DNA of 64,000 nucleotides from Stappia indica (GCF_009789575.1 NZ_CP046908.1:3005001-3069000); one strand, 5' to 3'. Counted from the first letter of the stretch, positions 16,842-26,327 are shown. Notes: generated by a model from the sequence alone, not told the origin. Numbers and translations: made by a program.

Positions 16842-18142
16842 GCGATGCGCTGTCGGCTGATTTCAAGCCGGAGCCATACTGGTGGGAAGATGTTCCGCGG
16901 CACGCTGCCGCGGAACATCCCCTCCCCGACGAAGCAGATGTCGTCGTTGTCGGGTCTGGTTATGCCGGGTTGTCATGCGCCATCGAACTTGCGCGGCAGG
17001 GGCGGTCCGTCACCGTCCTGGAGGCGAGAAGTCTCGGCTTCGGCGCCAGCAGCCGCAGCGTGGGCATGATCGGCGGCCGGTTGCGCCAGTCTTTCCCGGT
17101 GCTGTCGAAACGGTTCGGATCCGCGAAGGCGCGGGACCTCCTCGAAGAGACGAGCAAGGCCTACGACTGGTTCCTGAACTTCGTTCCCGGCGAAGGCATC
17201 CAGTGCGACCTCAGGCAGTCGGGGCGGCTGATCTGCGCCTGGACCGAAAAGGACCTGGCCGGCATTCGCCGGCAGAGCGAAACGCTGGCGACCTTCGACA
17301 TCCGTTCGCAGGTGCTCGGAAAGGCCGAGCTGCGAGAACATGTCAGGACGCCGCTCTATCACGGCGCGCTTCTTCTGCCCGATGACGGCGGCGTCCACCC
17401 GGCCCGGTATCATGAAGGGCTGCTTGCCGCCGCGGCCCGGCATGGCGTGGCGCTGATCGCGCACACGCCGGTCGTCGGCATCGACAGGACGGGTCCCCGC
17501 TTCGTCGTGCGCACGGCGCGCGGGCACATCGCGGCCGCGACCGTCGTCCTGGCCACGAACGCCTATACCGACGCGGCCTTCTCCTGGTTTCGCAAGCGGG
17601 TGATTCCGGTCGGCAGCCACATGATGTCGACGCAGCCGCTCGAGGCCTCCGTCCTCGATGCCCTGCTGCCGACGGAAAGCCTGGTGAACGATACGCGCAG
17701 CCTTGCCTATGCCATCCGCAAGAGCCCCGACGGTCGCCGGCTCCTGGTCGGCGGCAGGGCCCTGTCGAGAAACAGTTTCGATGCACGCCACGTCGCCATG
17801 CGGCTGATGGCCATACTCCGCGAGGTCCTGCCCGACCTGCCGCCCCTGCAGGCGAGCCATGCCTGGGAAGGAAACGTCGCCTTCACAATGGACCGCGTCC
17901 CGCATATCGGCGTCCACGACGGTGTTCACTACGTCACCGGCTGCAATGGCTCCGGCGTCGTCATGGCCTCCTATCTGGGCACGCGGATTGCGAAACTGGC
18001 CAGTGGCGACGACACGCCGAGCGCCTTCAACGGCAACGCCTTCAAGGCCCCTCCCTTCTACCGCGGCAATGCCTGGTTCATGCCCGTGATCGCCACCGCC
18101 ATGGGTGTCGACGACCGGCTGCGCGCCCTCCTCAACAGATAG
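16838..18142 (+). CDS. FAD-dependent oxidoreductase, DAO/PuuB family
   Basis: A 434-residue flavoprotein. The Rossmann motif for FAD is VVVVGSGYAGLSCAIELARQ (residues ~35-54), followed by VLEA and GFGASSRSVGMIGG, the DAO-type active-site loop. The substrate domain and C-terminal AWEGNVAFTMDRVPHIG...VTGCNGSGVVMASY restate the gamma-glutamylputrescine oxidase/glycine-oxidase fold. It would oxidise an amine or amino acid to imine plus H2O2. Its ATG overlaps the binding-protein stop (ATGA). Placement between importer and DUF1028 suggests it acts on a product released by the M20 enzyme (inference). Confidence 0.87.
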   Translation: MSDALSADFKPEPYWWEDVPRHAAAEHPLPDEADVVVVGSGYAGLSCAIELARQGRSVTVLEARSLGFGASSRSVGMIGGRLRQSFPVLSKRFGSAKARDLLEETSKAYDWFLNFVPGEGIQCDLRQSGRLICAWTEKDLAGIRRQSETLATFDIRSQVLGKAELREHVRTPLYHGALLLPDDGGVHPARYHEGLLAAAARHGVALIAHTPVVGIDRTGPRFVVRTARGHIAAATVVLATNAYTDAAFSWFRKRVIPVGSHMMSTQPLEASVLDALLPTESLVNDTRSLAYAIRKSPDGRRLLVGGRALSRNSFDARHVAMRLMAILREVLPDLPPLQASHAWEGNVAFTMDRVPHIGVHDGVHYVTGCNGSGVVMASYLGTRIAKLASGDDTPSAFNGNAFKAPPFYRGNAWFMPVIATAMGVDDRLRALLNR

Positions 18143-18166
18143 ACCGACCATACAGGAAGTGACGAA

Positions 18167-18844
18167 ATGACATTTTCTCTCATCGCCCGGGACGAAGCGA
18201 CAGGCATGTTCGGGATCGGGATCACCACATCCTCGATCGCGGTTGGCAATCGTTGCCCGTGGGCGCGCGCCAGGGTGGGGGCCGTGACGTCCCAGCACCG
18301 CAGCGACATCCGGCTCGGGCCGAAGGGGCTCGACCTGCTGGAGCAGGGCCTCAGCGCCGAGGAGACCGTCAAGCGCCTCATCGACGAGAGCGAGTTTCCC
18401 GACCAGCGCCAGGTCGCAGCCATCGACAGGAATGGCGGAACGGCGTTCTACTGCGGTCCGAAAATCCCGTCCATCAATTCGGGGTATCAGGGCAGGAACT
18501 GCGTCTCGACCGGAAATGTCATCGCCAATGCCGATGTGCCGAAGGCCATGGTGAAAGCCTATGAGGCGTCGCTGGACCTTGAGTTCGCGGAGCGGCTTCT
18601 GGCGGCCATCGACGCAGGGCTCGCCGCCGGCGGCGAGACGCAGCCGCTCTATTCGGCAGCGCTTCTCATCGTCGACGAGCAGGACTGGCCGCTGGTCGAC
18701 CTGCGTGTCGACTACGAGGCGAGCCCTGAAAAGAAGCTGCGCGCGCTGTGGGAGACCTACAAGCCGCAGACCCAGCATTTCATTACTCAGGTGCTGCGGC
18801 CGAACGACGTGAAGCCGTCGGTCCGCGCGACCGAGCCGAGCTGA
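18167..18844 (+). CDS. DUF1028 family protein
   Basis: A 225-residue protein matching DUF1028 in length and key features: the opening TFSLIARDEATGMFGIGITTSS-like segment (cut here), PWARARVGAVTSQ, the GLDLLEQGLSAEETV repeat helix, QVAAIDRNGG and GRNCVSTGNVIAN. The family has an Ntn-hydrolase-like fold, but its reaction is not firmly established. The residue after processing would be a Ser/Thr-type nucleophile near the N-terminus; I cannot confirm activity. DUF1028 genes commonly sit with peptide transporters, M20 peptidases and DAO oxidases, as here. Confidence 0.85.
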   Translation: MTFSLIARDEATGMFGIGITTSSIAVGNRCPWARARVGAVTSQHRSDIRLGPKGLDLLEQGLSAEETVKRLIDESEFPDQRQVAAIDRNGGTAFYCGPKIPSINSGYQGRNCVSTGNVIANADVPKAMVKAYEASLDLEFAERLLAAIDAGLAAGGETQPLYSAALLIVDEQDWPLVDLRVDYEASPEKKLRALWETYKPQTQHFITQVLRPNDVKPSVRATEPS

Positions 18845-18884
18845 GCGGGCTCCGTCTTCACAGAGTGTCCGGGAGACCAAACGC

Positions 18885-19826
18885 ATGCTGAGATACGCTC
18901 TTCAACGCCTGTTGCTGGCTGTCCCGGTCACCCTCGGGGTGTTGGTGATAGGCTTCATATTGCTGAACCTCGTGCCTTCGGACCCTGCGACGGTGCGCGC
19001 AGGGCCCGCGGCCAGCGCCGAAGTCATCGCCCAGATCCGTACGGAGATGGGCCTCGACCGCCCCTTGTGGGAGCAATTCCTGCGATATGTCGGCAACGTC
19101 CTGACCGGCGACCTCGGCACCTCGCTCGTCAACAACATGTCGGTCGCGGAAGAGCTGTCCAGGGCATTCGGCGCCACGCTCGAACTCGTCGTCCTGTGCC
19201 TGGTCTGGGCCTTGCCGACGGCGATCCTGCTCGGCGTTTTCGCGGCCTCGCGGCGCGGAACGATCTGGGACCGGGTGATCATGGGCGGGTCGGTCGCCGG
19301 CGTTTCTCTGCCGGTCTTCCTGATCGGCATGATCCTGCTGTGGGTGTTCGGCTACAAGCTGCAGCTGCTGCCGTTCACGGGCCGGGGCGGCCCCCTCTGG
19401 ACGCTGGACGGGTTCCGCCACGCGGTTCTTCCATCCGTCTGCCTGGGGCTGATCTTCATCGGTCCCGTGGCGCGCATGACCCGCACGTCGATGCTGGAAA
19501 CGCTGAAAGCCGACCATGTGCGAACGGCCCGCGCCAAGGGCTTGAGCGAACGCGTCGTGACGTTTCGCCATGGCTTGCGCAATGCCCTGATCCCCGTGAC
19601 GACGCTTGTCGGCCTGCAGATCGGCTATCTGCTCGGGGGCGCCATCGTCACCGAGACGATCTTCTCCTGGCCGGGCGTCGGACGGCTGGCGGTCGGCGCC
19701 ATCGTCGCCAACGACATACCCGTCGCGCAGGGCGCCATCATTGCGCTCTCCCTCGGCTTCATCGCCATGAACCTTATCGTTGATCTGCTCTACGCAGTGC
19801 TCGACCCAAGGGTGCAAGCGAAATGA
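18885..19826 (+). CDS. DppB/OppB-family ABC permease
   Basis: A 313-residue inner-membrane permease with about six transmembrane segments. It has the N-terminal family start MLRYALQRLLLAVPVTLGVL, the Asp-Pro-rich LVPSDPA periplasmic loop, and the EAA-type coupling motif ARAKGLSERVVTFRHGLRNA near residues 220-240. It pairs with the following DppC-like permease, which it overlaps by 4 bp (19823-19826). A GGGAGA ribosome site precedes ATG 18885. Confidence 0.93.
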   Translation: MLRYALQRLLLAVPVTLGVLVIGFILLNLVPSDPATVRAGPAASAEVIAQIRTEMGLDRPLWEQFLRYVGNVLTGDLGTSLVNNMSVAEELSRAFGATLELVVLCLVWALPTAILLGVFAASRRGTIWDRVIMGGSVAGVSLPVFLIGMILLWVFGYKLQLLPFTGRGGPLWTLDGFRHAVLPSVCLGLIFIGPVARMTRTSMLETLKADHVRTARAKGLSERVVTFRHGLRNALIPVTTLVGLQIGYLLGGAIVTETIFSWPGVGRLAVGAIVANDIPVAQGAIIALSLGFIAMNLIVDLLYAVLDPRVQAK

Positions 19827-20692
19827 CTTCTCCCATTTCTTCCCCCGCAGAGGCGGGGTTCCCGGGACGCCACCTGATGGTGTCGCTCGGCCGCGACCCG
19901 GTATCGTGCATTGCCCTGGCCATGCTGTCGGCGCTGTTCCTGGGTGCGCTTCTGGCGCCGTGGATCGCACCGTACGATCCCCTCGCAATCGACATGATGA
20001 AGGTTCTCAAGGCGCCCTCCTTCGAGCACCTCTTCGGGACCGACGGCCAGGGCCGCGACATCTTCAGCCGCAGCCTTTACGGGCTGAGGGTGACGATCCT
20101 GCTGGGCTTCTCGGCAGTTTTCGTAGGCGGAACCGTCGGCACGGTGATCGGCCTGGTCGCCGGCTTCTACCCGAAGTCGGATACGATCCTGATGCGCCTG
20201 ATGGATGTTATCCTCTCGTTTCCGGCAATCCTGTTCGGCCTCGCCATCGCCGCGATCATCGGTTCGGGAACCACTGCCGTCGTCATCGCGCTTTCGGTGT
20301 CGACGACGCCGCTGGTCGCGCGCATCGCGCGCGGTGCCGCGCTGATGGCGCTGGCCCACGACTACGTCAGCAGCGGCCGCGCCATCGGGCTGAACGACTG
20401 GGCCCTGCTTTGGCGCTACGTGCTGCCGAACTGCATCTCCACCATCGTGGTGTTCCTGACCCTGCGGCTCGGCCAGGCGATCCTGCTGGGCGCATCCTTG
20501 AGCTTTCTCGGCCTCGGGACGCAGCCTCCGCAACCGGAGCTCGGCACCATGGCGGCACAGGGCATCGGGTTCTTCTTCTTTGCCCCCCACGTGACGCTGA
20601 TCCCGAGCTTCGTGATCTTCTTCCTTGTCCTGTCGATGAACATTCTCGGTGATTCATTGCGCGACATCCTCGATCCGCGCCTGCGAAGCTGA
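19823..20692 (+). CDS. DppC/OppC-family ABC permease
   Basis: A 289-residue polytopic permease. The N-terminal cytoplasmic part leads to the first membrane segment, then the family motif LFGTDGQGRDIFSRSLYGLR, the coupling loop with SSGRAIGLNDWALLWRYVLPN, and SLSFLGLGTQPPQPELG near the C-terminus. It is translated from an ATGA overlap with DppB. With DppB it forms the translocation pore energised by the two ATPases that follow. Confidence 0.93.
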   Translation: MTSPISSPAEAGFPGRHLMVSLGRDPVSCIALAMLSALFLGALLAPWIAPYDPLAIDMMKVLKAPSFEHLFGTDGQGRDIFSRSLYGLRVTILLGFSAVFVGGTVGTVIGLVAGFYPKSDTILMRLMDVILSFPAILFGLAIAAIIGSGTTAVVIALSVSTTPLVARIARGAALMALAHDYVSSGRAIGLNDWALLWRYVLPNCISTIVVFLTLRLGQAILLGASLSFLGLGTQPPQPELGTMAAQGIGFFFFAPHVTLIPSFVIFFLVLSMNILGDSLRDILDPRLRS

Positions 20693-20701
20693 GGGACGAC
20701 C

Positions 20702-21721
20702 ATGACCAACCATGCAGATATCCCCGCAGCCGCGGCCGCGGCAGGCCCCGTTCTCGACATCCGGGATTTCACCATCGAGCTCGCGACGGGCAAGATGATC
20801 TCCCCGATCGTCGAAGGGGCCAGCTTTCAGGTCCATGAAGGCAGGACGCTAGGCATCGTGGGCGAGTCCGGCTGCGGCAAAAGCATGCTCTCGCTCGGGA
20901 TCATGAAGCTTATCCCCACCCCGCCTGCGAAGATCGCCGGGGGGCAGGTCCTGCTCGACGGAAGCGATCTGGTCCCGCTGTCCGACAAGCAGATGGAGCA
21001 GGTGCGCGGCAACCGCATCTCGATGATCTTTCAGGAGCCGATGACGAGCCTGAACCCGGTCTACACGGTGGGCTACCAGATCGGCGAAGCGCTGCGGGCC
21101 CATTCCTCGCTCGGTTCCGCCGCGGCGCGCCGGAAGGCCGTCGAGCTGCTGCGCAAGGTCGGCATCCCGAACCCGGAGAAGCGGGTCGACGAATATCCCC
21201 ACAGTCTTTCGGGCGGAATGCGCCAGCGGGTGATGATCGCGATCGCGCTTGCCTGCGAGCCGCGTGTCCTCATCGCCGACGAGCCGACCACCGCGCTCGA
21301 CGTGACGATCCAGGCCCAGATCCTCGACCTGATGCGCTCGCTGAAGACGGAGTCGGGCACGGCGATCATGCTCATTTCCCATGACCTCGGCGTCATTGCC
21401 GAGATGGCCGACGACGTGATCGTCATGTATGCGGGACGCATCATCGAGCAGGCGCCGGTTCACAGCCTGTTTGCCGCGCCGTCCCATCCCTACACGCAGG
21501 GGCTTCTTGCATCCATCCCCGCCGTGGAGGGCGAGCAGCACCGCCTCCAGCCGGTTCCCGGCACCGTGCCGCCGCCGCACGACCGGCCGAAAGGATGCGC
21601 TTTCCATCCGCGCTGCAGGTTCAGCGACGACAAATGCCGTGCGGAAAGGCCGCCGCTCGAAGAAAAACGGGCCGGCCACAAGGTTGCGTGCTGGAACGCC
21701 GGACCGGGAGCGAGCGCATGA
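20702..21721 (+). CDS. DppD/OppD-family ABC ATPase
   Basis: A 339-residue ATP-binding subunit. Walker A is GESGCGKSM (residues ~56-64), the Q-loop is [12 protein letters not shown], the signature LSGGMRQR, Walker [13 protein letters not shown] and the switch His is in LISHDLGV. The C-terminal oligopeptide/dipeptide extension has [16 protein letters not shown], whose Cys residues are typical of the [4Fe-4S]-binding tail in this family. It overlaps the next ATPase gene by 4 bp. Confidence 0.93.
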   Translation: MTNHADIPAAAAAAGPVLDIRDFTIELATGKMISPIVEGASFQVHEGRTLGIVGESGCGKSMLSLGIMKLIPTPPAKIAGGQVLLDGSDLVPLSDKQMEQVRGNRISMIFQEPMTSLNPVYTVGYQIGEALRAHSSLGSAAARRKAVELLRKVGIPNPEKRVDEYPHSLSGGMRQRVMIAIALACEPRVLIADEPTTALDVTIQAQILDLMRSLKTESGTAIMLISHDLGVIAEMADDVIVMYAGRIIEQAPVHSLFAAPSHPYTQGLLASIPAVEGEQHRLQPVPGTVPPPHDRPKGCAFHPRCRFSDDKCRAERPPLEEKRAGHKVACWNAGPGASA

Positions 21722-22707
21722 CCAAACAGAACGAAACGCCCTTGCTTGAAGTTCGCAACCTGACCAAGCATTTCAACGTCGGCGGGCGCGGCCTGTTCCG
21801 CCGCGATACGCAGACGGTGAAGGCGCTCGACGATGTCAGCTTCACGGTCGGCAAGGGCAAGACCTTCGCCATCGTCGGCGAAAGCGGCTGCGGGAAATCC
21901 ACGCTCGGCCGGAGCCTGCTGAGGCTGGAGCAGCCGACCGCGGGCGAGGTCCGGCTCGACGGGTTGGACGTGACGACGGCGTCGGCGGCAACCCTGCGTG
22001 CCATGCGACGCAAGATGCAGATCGTCTTCCAGGACCCGTTTTCCTCGCTGCATCCCAAGATGACCGCCGGTCAGCTGGTCGCCGAGCCGATGCTGCTCCA
22101 CAGGATCGCGACCCGAAAGGACGTGCGCGAGCGCGTTGCGCGGCTGTTCGACCTCGTCGGGCTGGCGCCCTACCAGATGGACCGTTATCCCCACCAGTTC
22201 AGCGGCGGACAGCGCCAGCGCATCGCCATTGCCCGCGCGCTGGCCGTGGACCCGAGCCTGATCGTGTGCGACGAGCCGGTTTCGGCGCTCGACGTCTCGA
22301 TCCAGGCCCAGATCATCAATCTTCTGACGGATCTTCAGGAAAAGCTCGGGGTCAGCTACGTCTTCATCTCCCACGATCTTGGCGTGGTGCGCTACATCAG
22401 CCACGAGATCGCGGTGATGTATCTCGGCAGGATCATCGAGCAGGGGCCGAAGGACGAGCTTTTTGCTTCGCCCAAACACCCCTACACGAAAGCGCTCCTG
22501 TCCGCCGTTCCCCGGCCCGACCCTTCGTACCGCTCGCGCCGCATCGTGCTGAAGGGCGATCTGCCGAACCCGCTCGACCCGCCGCCGGGCTGCAGCTTTT
22601 CCAGCCGCTGCGCCCATGTCCGCGAGATGTGCCGCGAGGTCGGGCCCGAACTGGAGACGGTCTCCCCGCAGCACCGCGCGGCATGCCATTTCTGGCGCGA
22701 AGTGTAG
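21718..22707 (+). CDS. DppF/OppF-family ABC ATPase
   Basis: A 329-residue second ATPase of the transporter. Walker A is GESGCGKST, the Q-loop VFQDPFSSLHP, the signature FSGGQRQR, Walker B IVCDEPVSALD, with the switch His in FISHDLGV. The C-terminal SRCAHVREMCREVGP again shows the Cys-rich tail. The start is ATG 21718 inside the ATGA overlap with the previous gene; the frame is open further upstream, but that part is antisense-quality sequence within DppD. It is the last gene of the LacI-controlled operon. Confidence 0.93.
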   Translation: MTKQNETPLLEVRNLTKHFNVGGRGLFRRDTQTVKALDDVSFTVGKGKTFAIVGESGCGKSTLGRSLLRLEQPTAGEVRLDGLDVTTASAATLRAMRRKMQIVFQDPFSSLHPKMTAGQLVAEPMLLHRIATRKDVRERVARLFDLVGLAPYQMDRYPHQFSGGQRQRIAIARALAVDPSLIVCDEPVSALDVSIQAQIINLLTDLQEKLGVSYVFISHDLGVVRYISHEIAVMYLGRIIEQGPKDELFASPKHPYTKALLSAVPRPDPSYRSRRIVLKGDLPNPLDPPPGCSFSSRCAHVREMCREVGPELETVSPQHRAACHFWREV

Positions 22708-22709
22708 TC

Positions 22710-22927
22710 TATCCCCGCGCGTGGGGCTGTGAGAAATTCGAGACGGATTTTGCAAAATTCCGTCTCGAAATCGCGAAATTTCGAGACGGGCCTCTCAATC
22801 CCGGCACATCGCGTCTCTTCGCCCGAAAAGCTCCGGTCCTGTTGCCGGGACCGGAGAAGGGGCCGGAAACAGGACCGGAGAAAACGGGGATAGAGGAGAA
22901 ACGCCGCGCGCCGCGCGAGCGGGGATA
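22710..22927. repeat. Palindrome-rich intergenic unit between convergent operons
   Basis: The block is bounded by TATCCCCGC (22710-22718) and its complement GCGGGGATA (22919-22927). Inside are TTCGAGACGGA (22737-22747) and TCCGTCTCGAA (22759-22769) around TTTTGCAAAAT, with a third half-site TTCGAGACGG at 22780. A second set is CTCCGGTCCTGTT (22831-22843), which can pair either with GGACCGGAG at 22848 or, over 13 bp, with AACAGGACCGGAG at 22868-22880. No gene fits. It probably works as a bidirectional terminator or is a REP-like repeat (inference). Confidence 0.6.
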
Positions 22928-22935
22928 AGCCGGGC

Positions 22936-25476
22936 TCAGCCCTGCCAGGTCCACGTCGCCCCGGTGCGCGAGGTGCAGGCGCCGCTGCCGCCGCCGCCGA
23001 GAGCGGCCATCAACGGCGCCGGAAGCTGCATCGAGAAATGGTTGACCTCGTGCAGCTCGGTCTCCGACACGACGGTCAGCTCAAGGCGCACGTCGATCTG
23101 GCCGGTCGGCCCCATCGACTGCCCGACCAGCGTCGCCTGCCAGCTGCCGGGTCCGGTGCGCGACCACCCGACCTGCATCGGCGCATCGGCCATCAGCGGG
23201 CCGGGATGGAACGGATCGGAAAAGGTCATCTCGCGGGTGCCCGAGCGACGTTCGAGGCCCGCACCGCGGATCTGCTCGGCGATCATCGCCGGGCAGCCCT
23301 CGACGACGGTCCGGCCGAGCGTCACCGTCCAGCGGCCGTTGCGCGGCTGGATATCCCCGCCCCGACTGGAACCTGTCCCCGCGCCGGCACTCGCGCCTGC
23401 GCCAGCACTCGCGCCTGCGCCTGCCGCCGAGGCGGTGCTGCGCGGTGCCGCGGACGGATCCGGCGCGGCGCTGGCCGCCGCGATCCGCAGCGAGGAGCGC
23501 ACCACCTCGAAGGCGCCGAGATAGGCGACGTCGGTGCTGGTCGCCCGGCACAGCTCGCCCGCCGGCGTGTCGGTGCAGGGGCCGCTGGAGGTCATCCACT
23601 GGCGCGGGTTCAGCATGATCTGCTGCATGTCGCCGCCAATGGTGCGCGACAGCGTCGCGGAGGGCAGGCCGGCTCTCGCCCCGCCCGCCGTCTCGTAGAA
23701 GAAGGGCGGGTCGATGTCCCAGCCCTGCGGCAGGATCAACGCCAGCCCCGTCACCGGGTCGTGATAGGCGCAGCCCGTCGGGCTGCGGCAGGCCATGCCC
23801 TGGCTCTCCCCGGCCAGGGTGCTGCCGCCCGAGGAGCCCGCATCGCCGCGCTGTCCGGGCGGGTTCTGCTCAGCCTCGCCGCCGCCGACCAGCGGGATGA
23901 CGAAGTCGTTGGGCTGCCCCGGCACGATCTCGACCACGCCGCGGAACTCGGTCTCGCCCGGTCCCATGGTCGAGACCTCGTAGCGGCCCGGCTCGAACTC
24001 GCCCTCGCCGACCACCATGTCCGACTGCGGCGCCCAGGCTTCCGGGCTCATGTCCGGGTCGAGCGGCACGGCAGACCAGGACAGCGGCGTCGGCGGAAAG
24101 CCGTCCGGCAGGCGGAAGGTGGCGGGCACCATCGGCAGCGGGTCCTGTCCAGGCGCGGCCTGCGTCGCGGCCAGGGCGCGTTCCGCCAGCTCCGCGCTGG
24201 TCGTCAGATCGGCATCCTCGTAAGGCACCCCGACGCCGAAGGTGCGGGAGAACAGGATCTCCTTGCGGCTGGCCGACAGGTAGCGCAGTTCGTAAAGGCC
24301 GGGCTCGGCGGGTGCCCGCAGGCCCATGCGCCCGTTCTTGTGCAGCGCATAGCCCCAGTCGCCTTCATAGGTTCCGGCAGGATCGCCCGGCCGTGCGATG
24401 ACGACGCGCTGCTCGACCCGGTCCGGCCCGCGCCAGGTGAAGCGGAACCGCTTGCCCGGCTCCACCGAGCCGATGGGGTCGAACCCGTTGGACGAGGACA
24501 CCACCTCGATCGCCTGGCGGGCGATGACGCCCTGACCCGCGACGGAGAGGATGAGGTCGTAGTCGCCCGGCTCCGGCGGCGCCTGTTTCGTGAACGGGTT
24601 GTTGCCGGTTTTGCCGCTGCCGCCGATCACGCCGTAGGACGGGCTGACATCGGGCTCTGCCTCGCCGCGCCGGGTGAAGCCCGCATAGTCGACGGGCCGC
24701 GCCGTTCCCTTGTAGGAGATGCGGTAGGTATGGCCGGCCTCGGCCTTCGGCCCGATGTCGAAGAAGTTTTCCTGAACAGTCGGTTCGGGCTCTGGTTCTG
24801 GCATCGGCTCGGCCGCCGCGATCTGGTTGAGCGCATCGGTGAGTTCGGCGCCGGACTGCGGGCGCAGCAGCTGGCCGCCGGTCTGGTCGGGCACGCAGGC
24901 GAGCGCATTCGCCTGCTGCTCGCTCAGGCCGAAGCCGACCACATGGGCGCGGATCTTGATGCCTTCCTGCGCCAGCTGGGCGGCGACCGCGCAAGGATCC
25001 GCATCGCAGGTCTCCAGCCCGTCGGTGACCAGGATGATGTCGGCCTCCTCGGCCGTCGGCGGGATCTCTCGGGCCGCGATCCGCAGGCTCTCGGAAATCG
25101 GCGTCATGCCGCGCGGGTTGATGCGGTTGAGCCGCTGCGACAGGGCGCCGGGGTTCTGGCTGCCCGCGCGGGCGATGATCTCGATGTCGGAGCAGTCGCC
25201 GCGCCGGTTGTGGCCATAGGCGATGACGCCGAGCGGGATGGTCGCATCGCGCGTGGCGAAGAACTGCCCCATCACCTCGCGCGCCACCTCGATCTTGGTG
25301 ATGCCGCCGTCGAGCTGGCCCCACATCGAGCCGGAAGCATCGAGAATGAGGATGGCCGCCTTGCCGGATTGCGGCGTTGTCGGCTGTGGGGGCGATGACT
25401 GGGCGTTCGCCTGTGCGGCGGCAAACGCGCAGAGCGTTGCGGCGGCGAGCGCCGCCCGGATGCCGGACTGTGTCAT
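22936..25476 (-). CDS. Exported von Willebrand factor A-domain protein
   Basis: An 846-residue protein. Residues 1-26 are a Sec signal peptide (LAAATLCAFAAAQANAQ). The VWA domain is at ~38-225 with an intact metal-ion site: DASGSMWG (DxSxS), the Thr of RGMTPISES and the Asp of LVTDGLETCDADP. A PEPEPEPT linker follows, then repeated beta-sandwich-like segments containing YKGTARPVDYAGF, GDYDLILSVAGQGVIARQAI and FEPGRYEVSTMGPGE, an Ala/Gly/Ser spacer near 690-720, and a C-terminal domain of unknown type. ATG 25476 is preceded by AGGAGG at the right distance; the ATG at 25491 would make that ribosome site coding. Role: probably ligand binding or assembly in the periplasm. It is last of three genes transcribed together. 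Confidence 0.85.
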   Translation of the reverse strand: MTQSGIRAALAAATLCAFAAAQANAQSSPPQPTTPQSGKAAILILDASGSMWGQLDGGITKIEVAREVMGQFFATRDATIPLGVIAYGHNRRGDCSDIEIIARAGSQNPGALSQRLNRINPRGMTPISESLRIAAREIPPTAEEADIILVTDGLETCDADPCAVAAQLAQEGIKIRAHVVGFGLSEQQANALACVPDQTGGQLLRPQSGAELTDALNQIAAAEPMPEPEPEPTVQENFFDIGPKAEAGHTYRISYKGTARPVDYAGFTRRGEAEPDVSPSYGVIGGSGKTGNNPFTKQAPPEPGDYDLILSVAGQGVIARQAIEVVSSSNGFDPIGSVEPGKRFRFTWRGPDRVEQRVVIARPGDPAGTYEGDWGYALHKNGRMGLRAPAEPGLYELRYLSASRKEILFSRTFGVGVPYEDADLTTSAELAERALAATQAAPGQDPLPMVPATFRLPDGFPPTPLSWSAVPLDPDMSPEAWAPQSDMVVGEGEFEPGRYEVSTMGPGETEFRGVVEIVPGQPNDFVIPLVGGGEAEQNPPGQRGDAGSSGGSTLAGESQGMACRSPTGCAYHDPVTGLALILPQGWDIDPPFFYETAGGARAGLPSATLSRTIGGDMQQIMLNPRQWMTSSGPCTDTPAGELCRATSTDVAYLGAFEVVRSSLRIAAASAAPDPSAAPRSTASAAGAGASAGAGASAGAGTGSSRGGDIQPRNGRWTVTLGRTVVEGCPAMIAEQIRGAGLERRSGTREMTFSDPFHPGPLMADAPMQVGWSRTGPGSWQATLVGQSMGPTGQIDVRLELTVVSETELHEVNHFSMQLPAPLMAALGGGGSGACTSRTGATWTWQG
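23383..23418 (-). repeat. 18-bp tandem repeat in the VWA gene linker
   Basis: Two adjacent 18-bp units (23383-23400 and 23401-23418) differ at one base and encode the (G/A)AGASA-type spacer before the C-terminal domain. Such a repeat can expand or contract in frame, changing linker length. Confidence 0.6.
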
Positions 25477-25499
25477 GATCTTCCTCCTCATGCGGCCGC

Positions 25500-26186
25500 T
25501 CAGTCGCGGGCGAGCCTCAGGGCCGGACGCAGGACGTTTTCGGCGCGCGGGATGGCGATGCGGGCCGAAAAGGGTACGGCCTCGTCGGTGGGCAGCTGCC
25601 GATAGCTGCCCTCGAGGGTGACCGACCCGTCGACGAGAAACCCCTCGCGCAGGTCGAAGGAGACGGAGCCGCTCTCCACCGTGCCGGTGGCCAGGGTGAC
25701 GGGCACGTCCGCATCGTTGCGCTGCACCAGCTTGAAGACGCCGAGGAAGGCGCCGTCGGGAGCGCTGCCCAGCCCGTCCTCGCCGACGATGGCGCCCGAT
25801 GTGGCATCGCTGTCGCCGAGGCGGACCAGCACCATGCACAGCATGGTCAGGGCCGGCGCGTCGTCGAACACCATGCCCTGGACGCCGACGACGAGGCCGC
25901 CGCCCTCGTCCGTGCCGTAGAGCCCGCCGCCCGCAAAGCCGGCAGCGATCCCGCCGGCAATCTCGCCCCTGGTGACGGGGGCGTCCGGCTTGGTCTCCAC
26001 AAAGTTGCGGAACTGCGAGATGTCGAAGCCGGGCGGCGGCATTTCGCAGGCAGCCGGCCCGAGCGTGTCGAACACGAAGTCGGCTTGTGGCGCGACCTGG
26101 GGGGCGGGCTGTGCCTGGGCGGCGGTCGCCGCAAGCAGGGCGAGGGCTGCGATGCCGCCGCAGGCAAGACGTGATCTGGAAATCAT
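25500..26186 (-). CDS. Exported protein of unknown function
   Basis: A 228-residue protein with a clear signal peptide (MISRSRLACGGIAALALLAA, cleavage after AQA) and no later membrane span. The mature part holds two Cys (in PAACEMPPPGF and LTMLCMVLV) and a Gly-rich segment (GGIAAGFAGGGLYGTDEGGG), and ends in predicted beta-strands. I do not recognise a family. It lies 23 bp upstream of the VWA gene on the same strand and downstream of a polytopic membrane protein, so it is probably a periplasmic partner of one of them. Confidence 0.75.
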   Translation of the reverse strand: MISRSRLACGGIAALALLAATAAQAQPAPQVAPQADFVFDTLGPAACEMPPPGFDISQFRNFVETKPDAPVTRGEIAGGIAAGFAGGGLYGTDEGGGLVVGVQGMVFDDAPALTMLCMVLVRLGDSDATSGAIVGEDGLGSAPDGAFLGVFKLVQRNDADVPVTLATGTVESGSVSFDLREGFLVDGSVTLEGSYRQLPTDEAVPFSARIAIPRAENVLRPALRLARD

Positions 26187-26327
26187 TTCATGGATCCTTC
26201 GGGTGGGATGAAGCGCCCCCGTCTGCGGTCCGGTTCCGACAGTTGCGTCCCTGCTTTGCCAACCTAAAAGGCAAATGCCGGATTGAGCCGGACCAAAAGC
26301 GATGTTCGATAGCGATTGCCGCGGCGT

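Noticed and set aside
23038-25398. 786-codon plus-strand frame
   Set aside because: Antisense to the VWA gene, a common artefact of high-GC coding DNA; the minus strand has intact VWA motifs.
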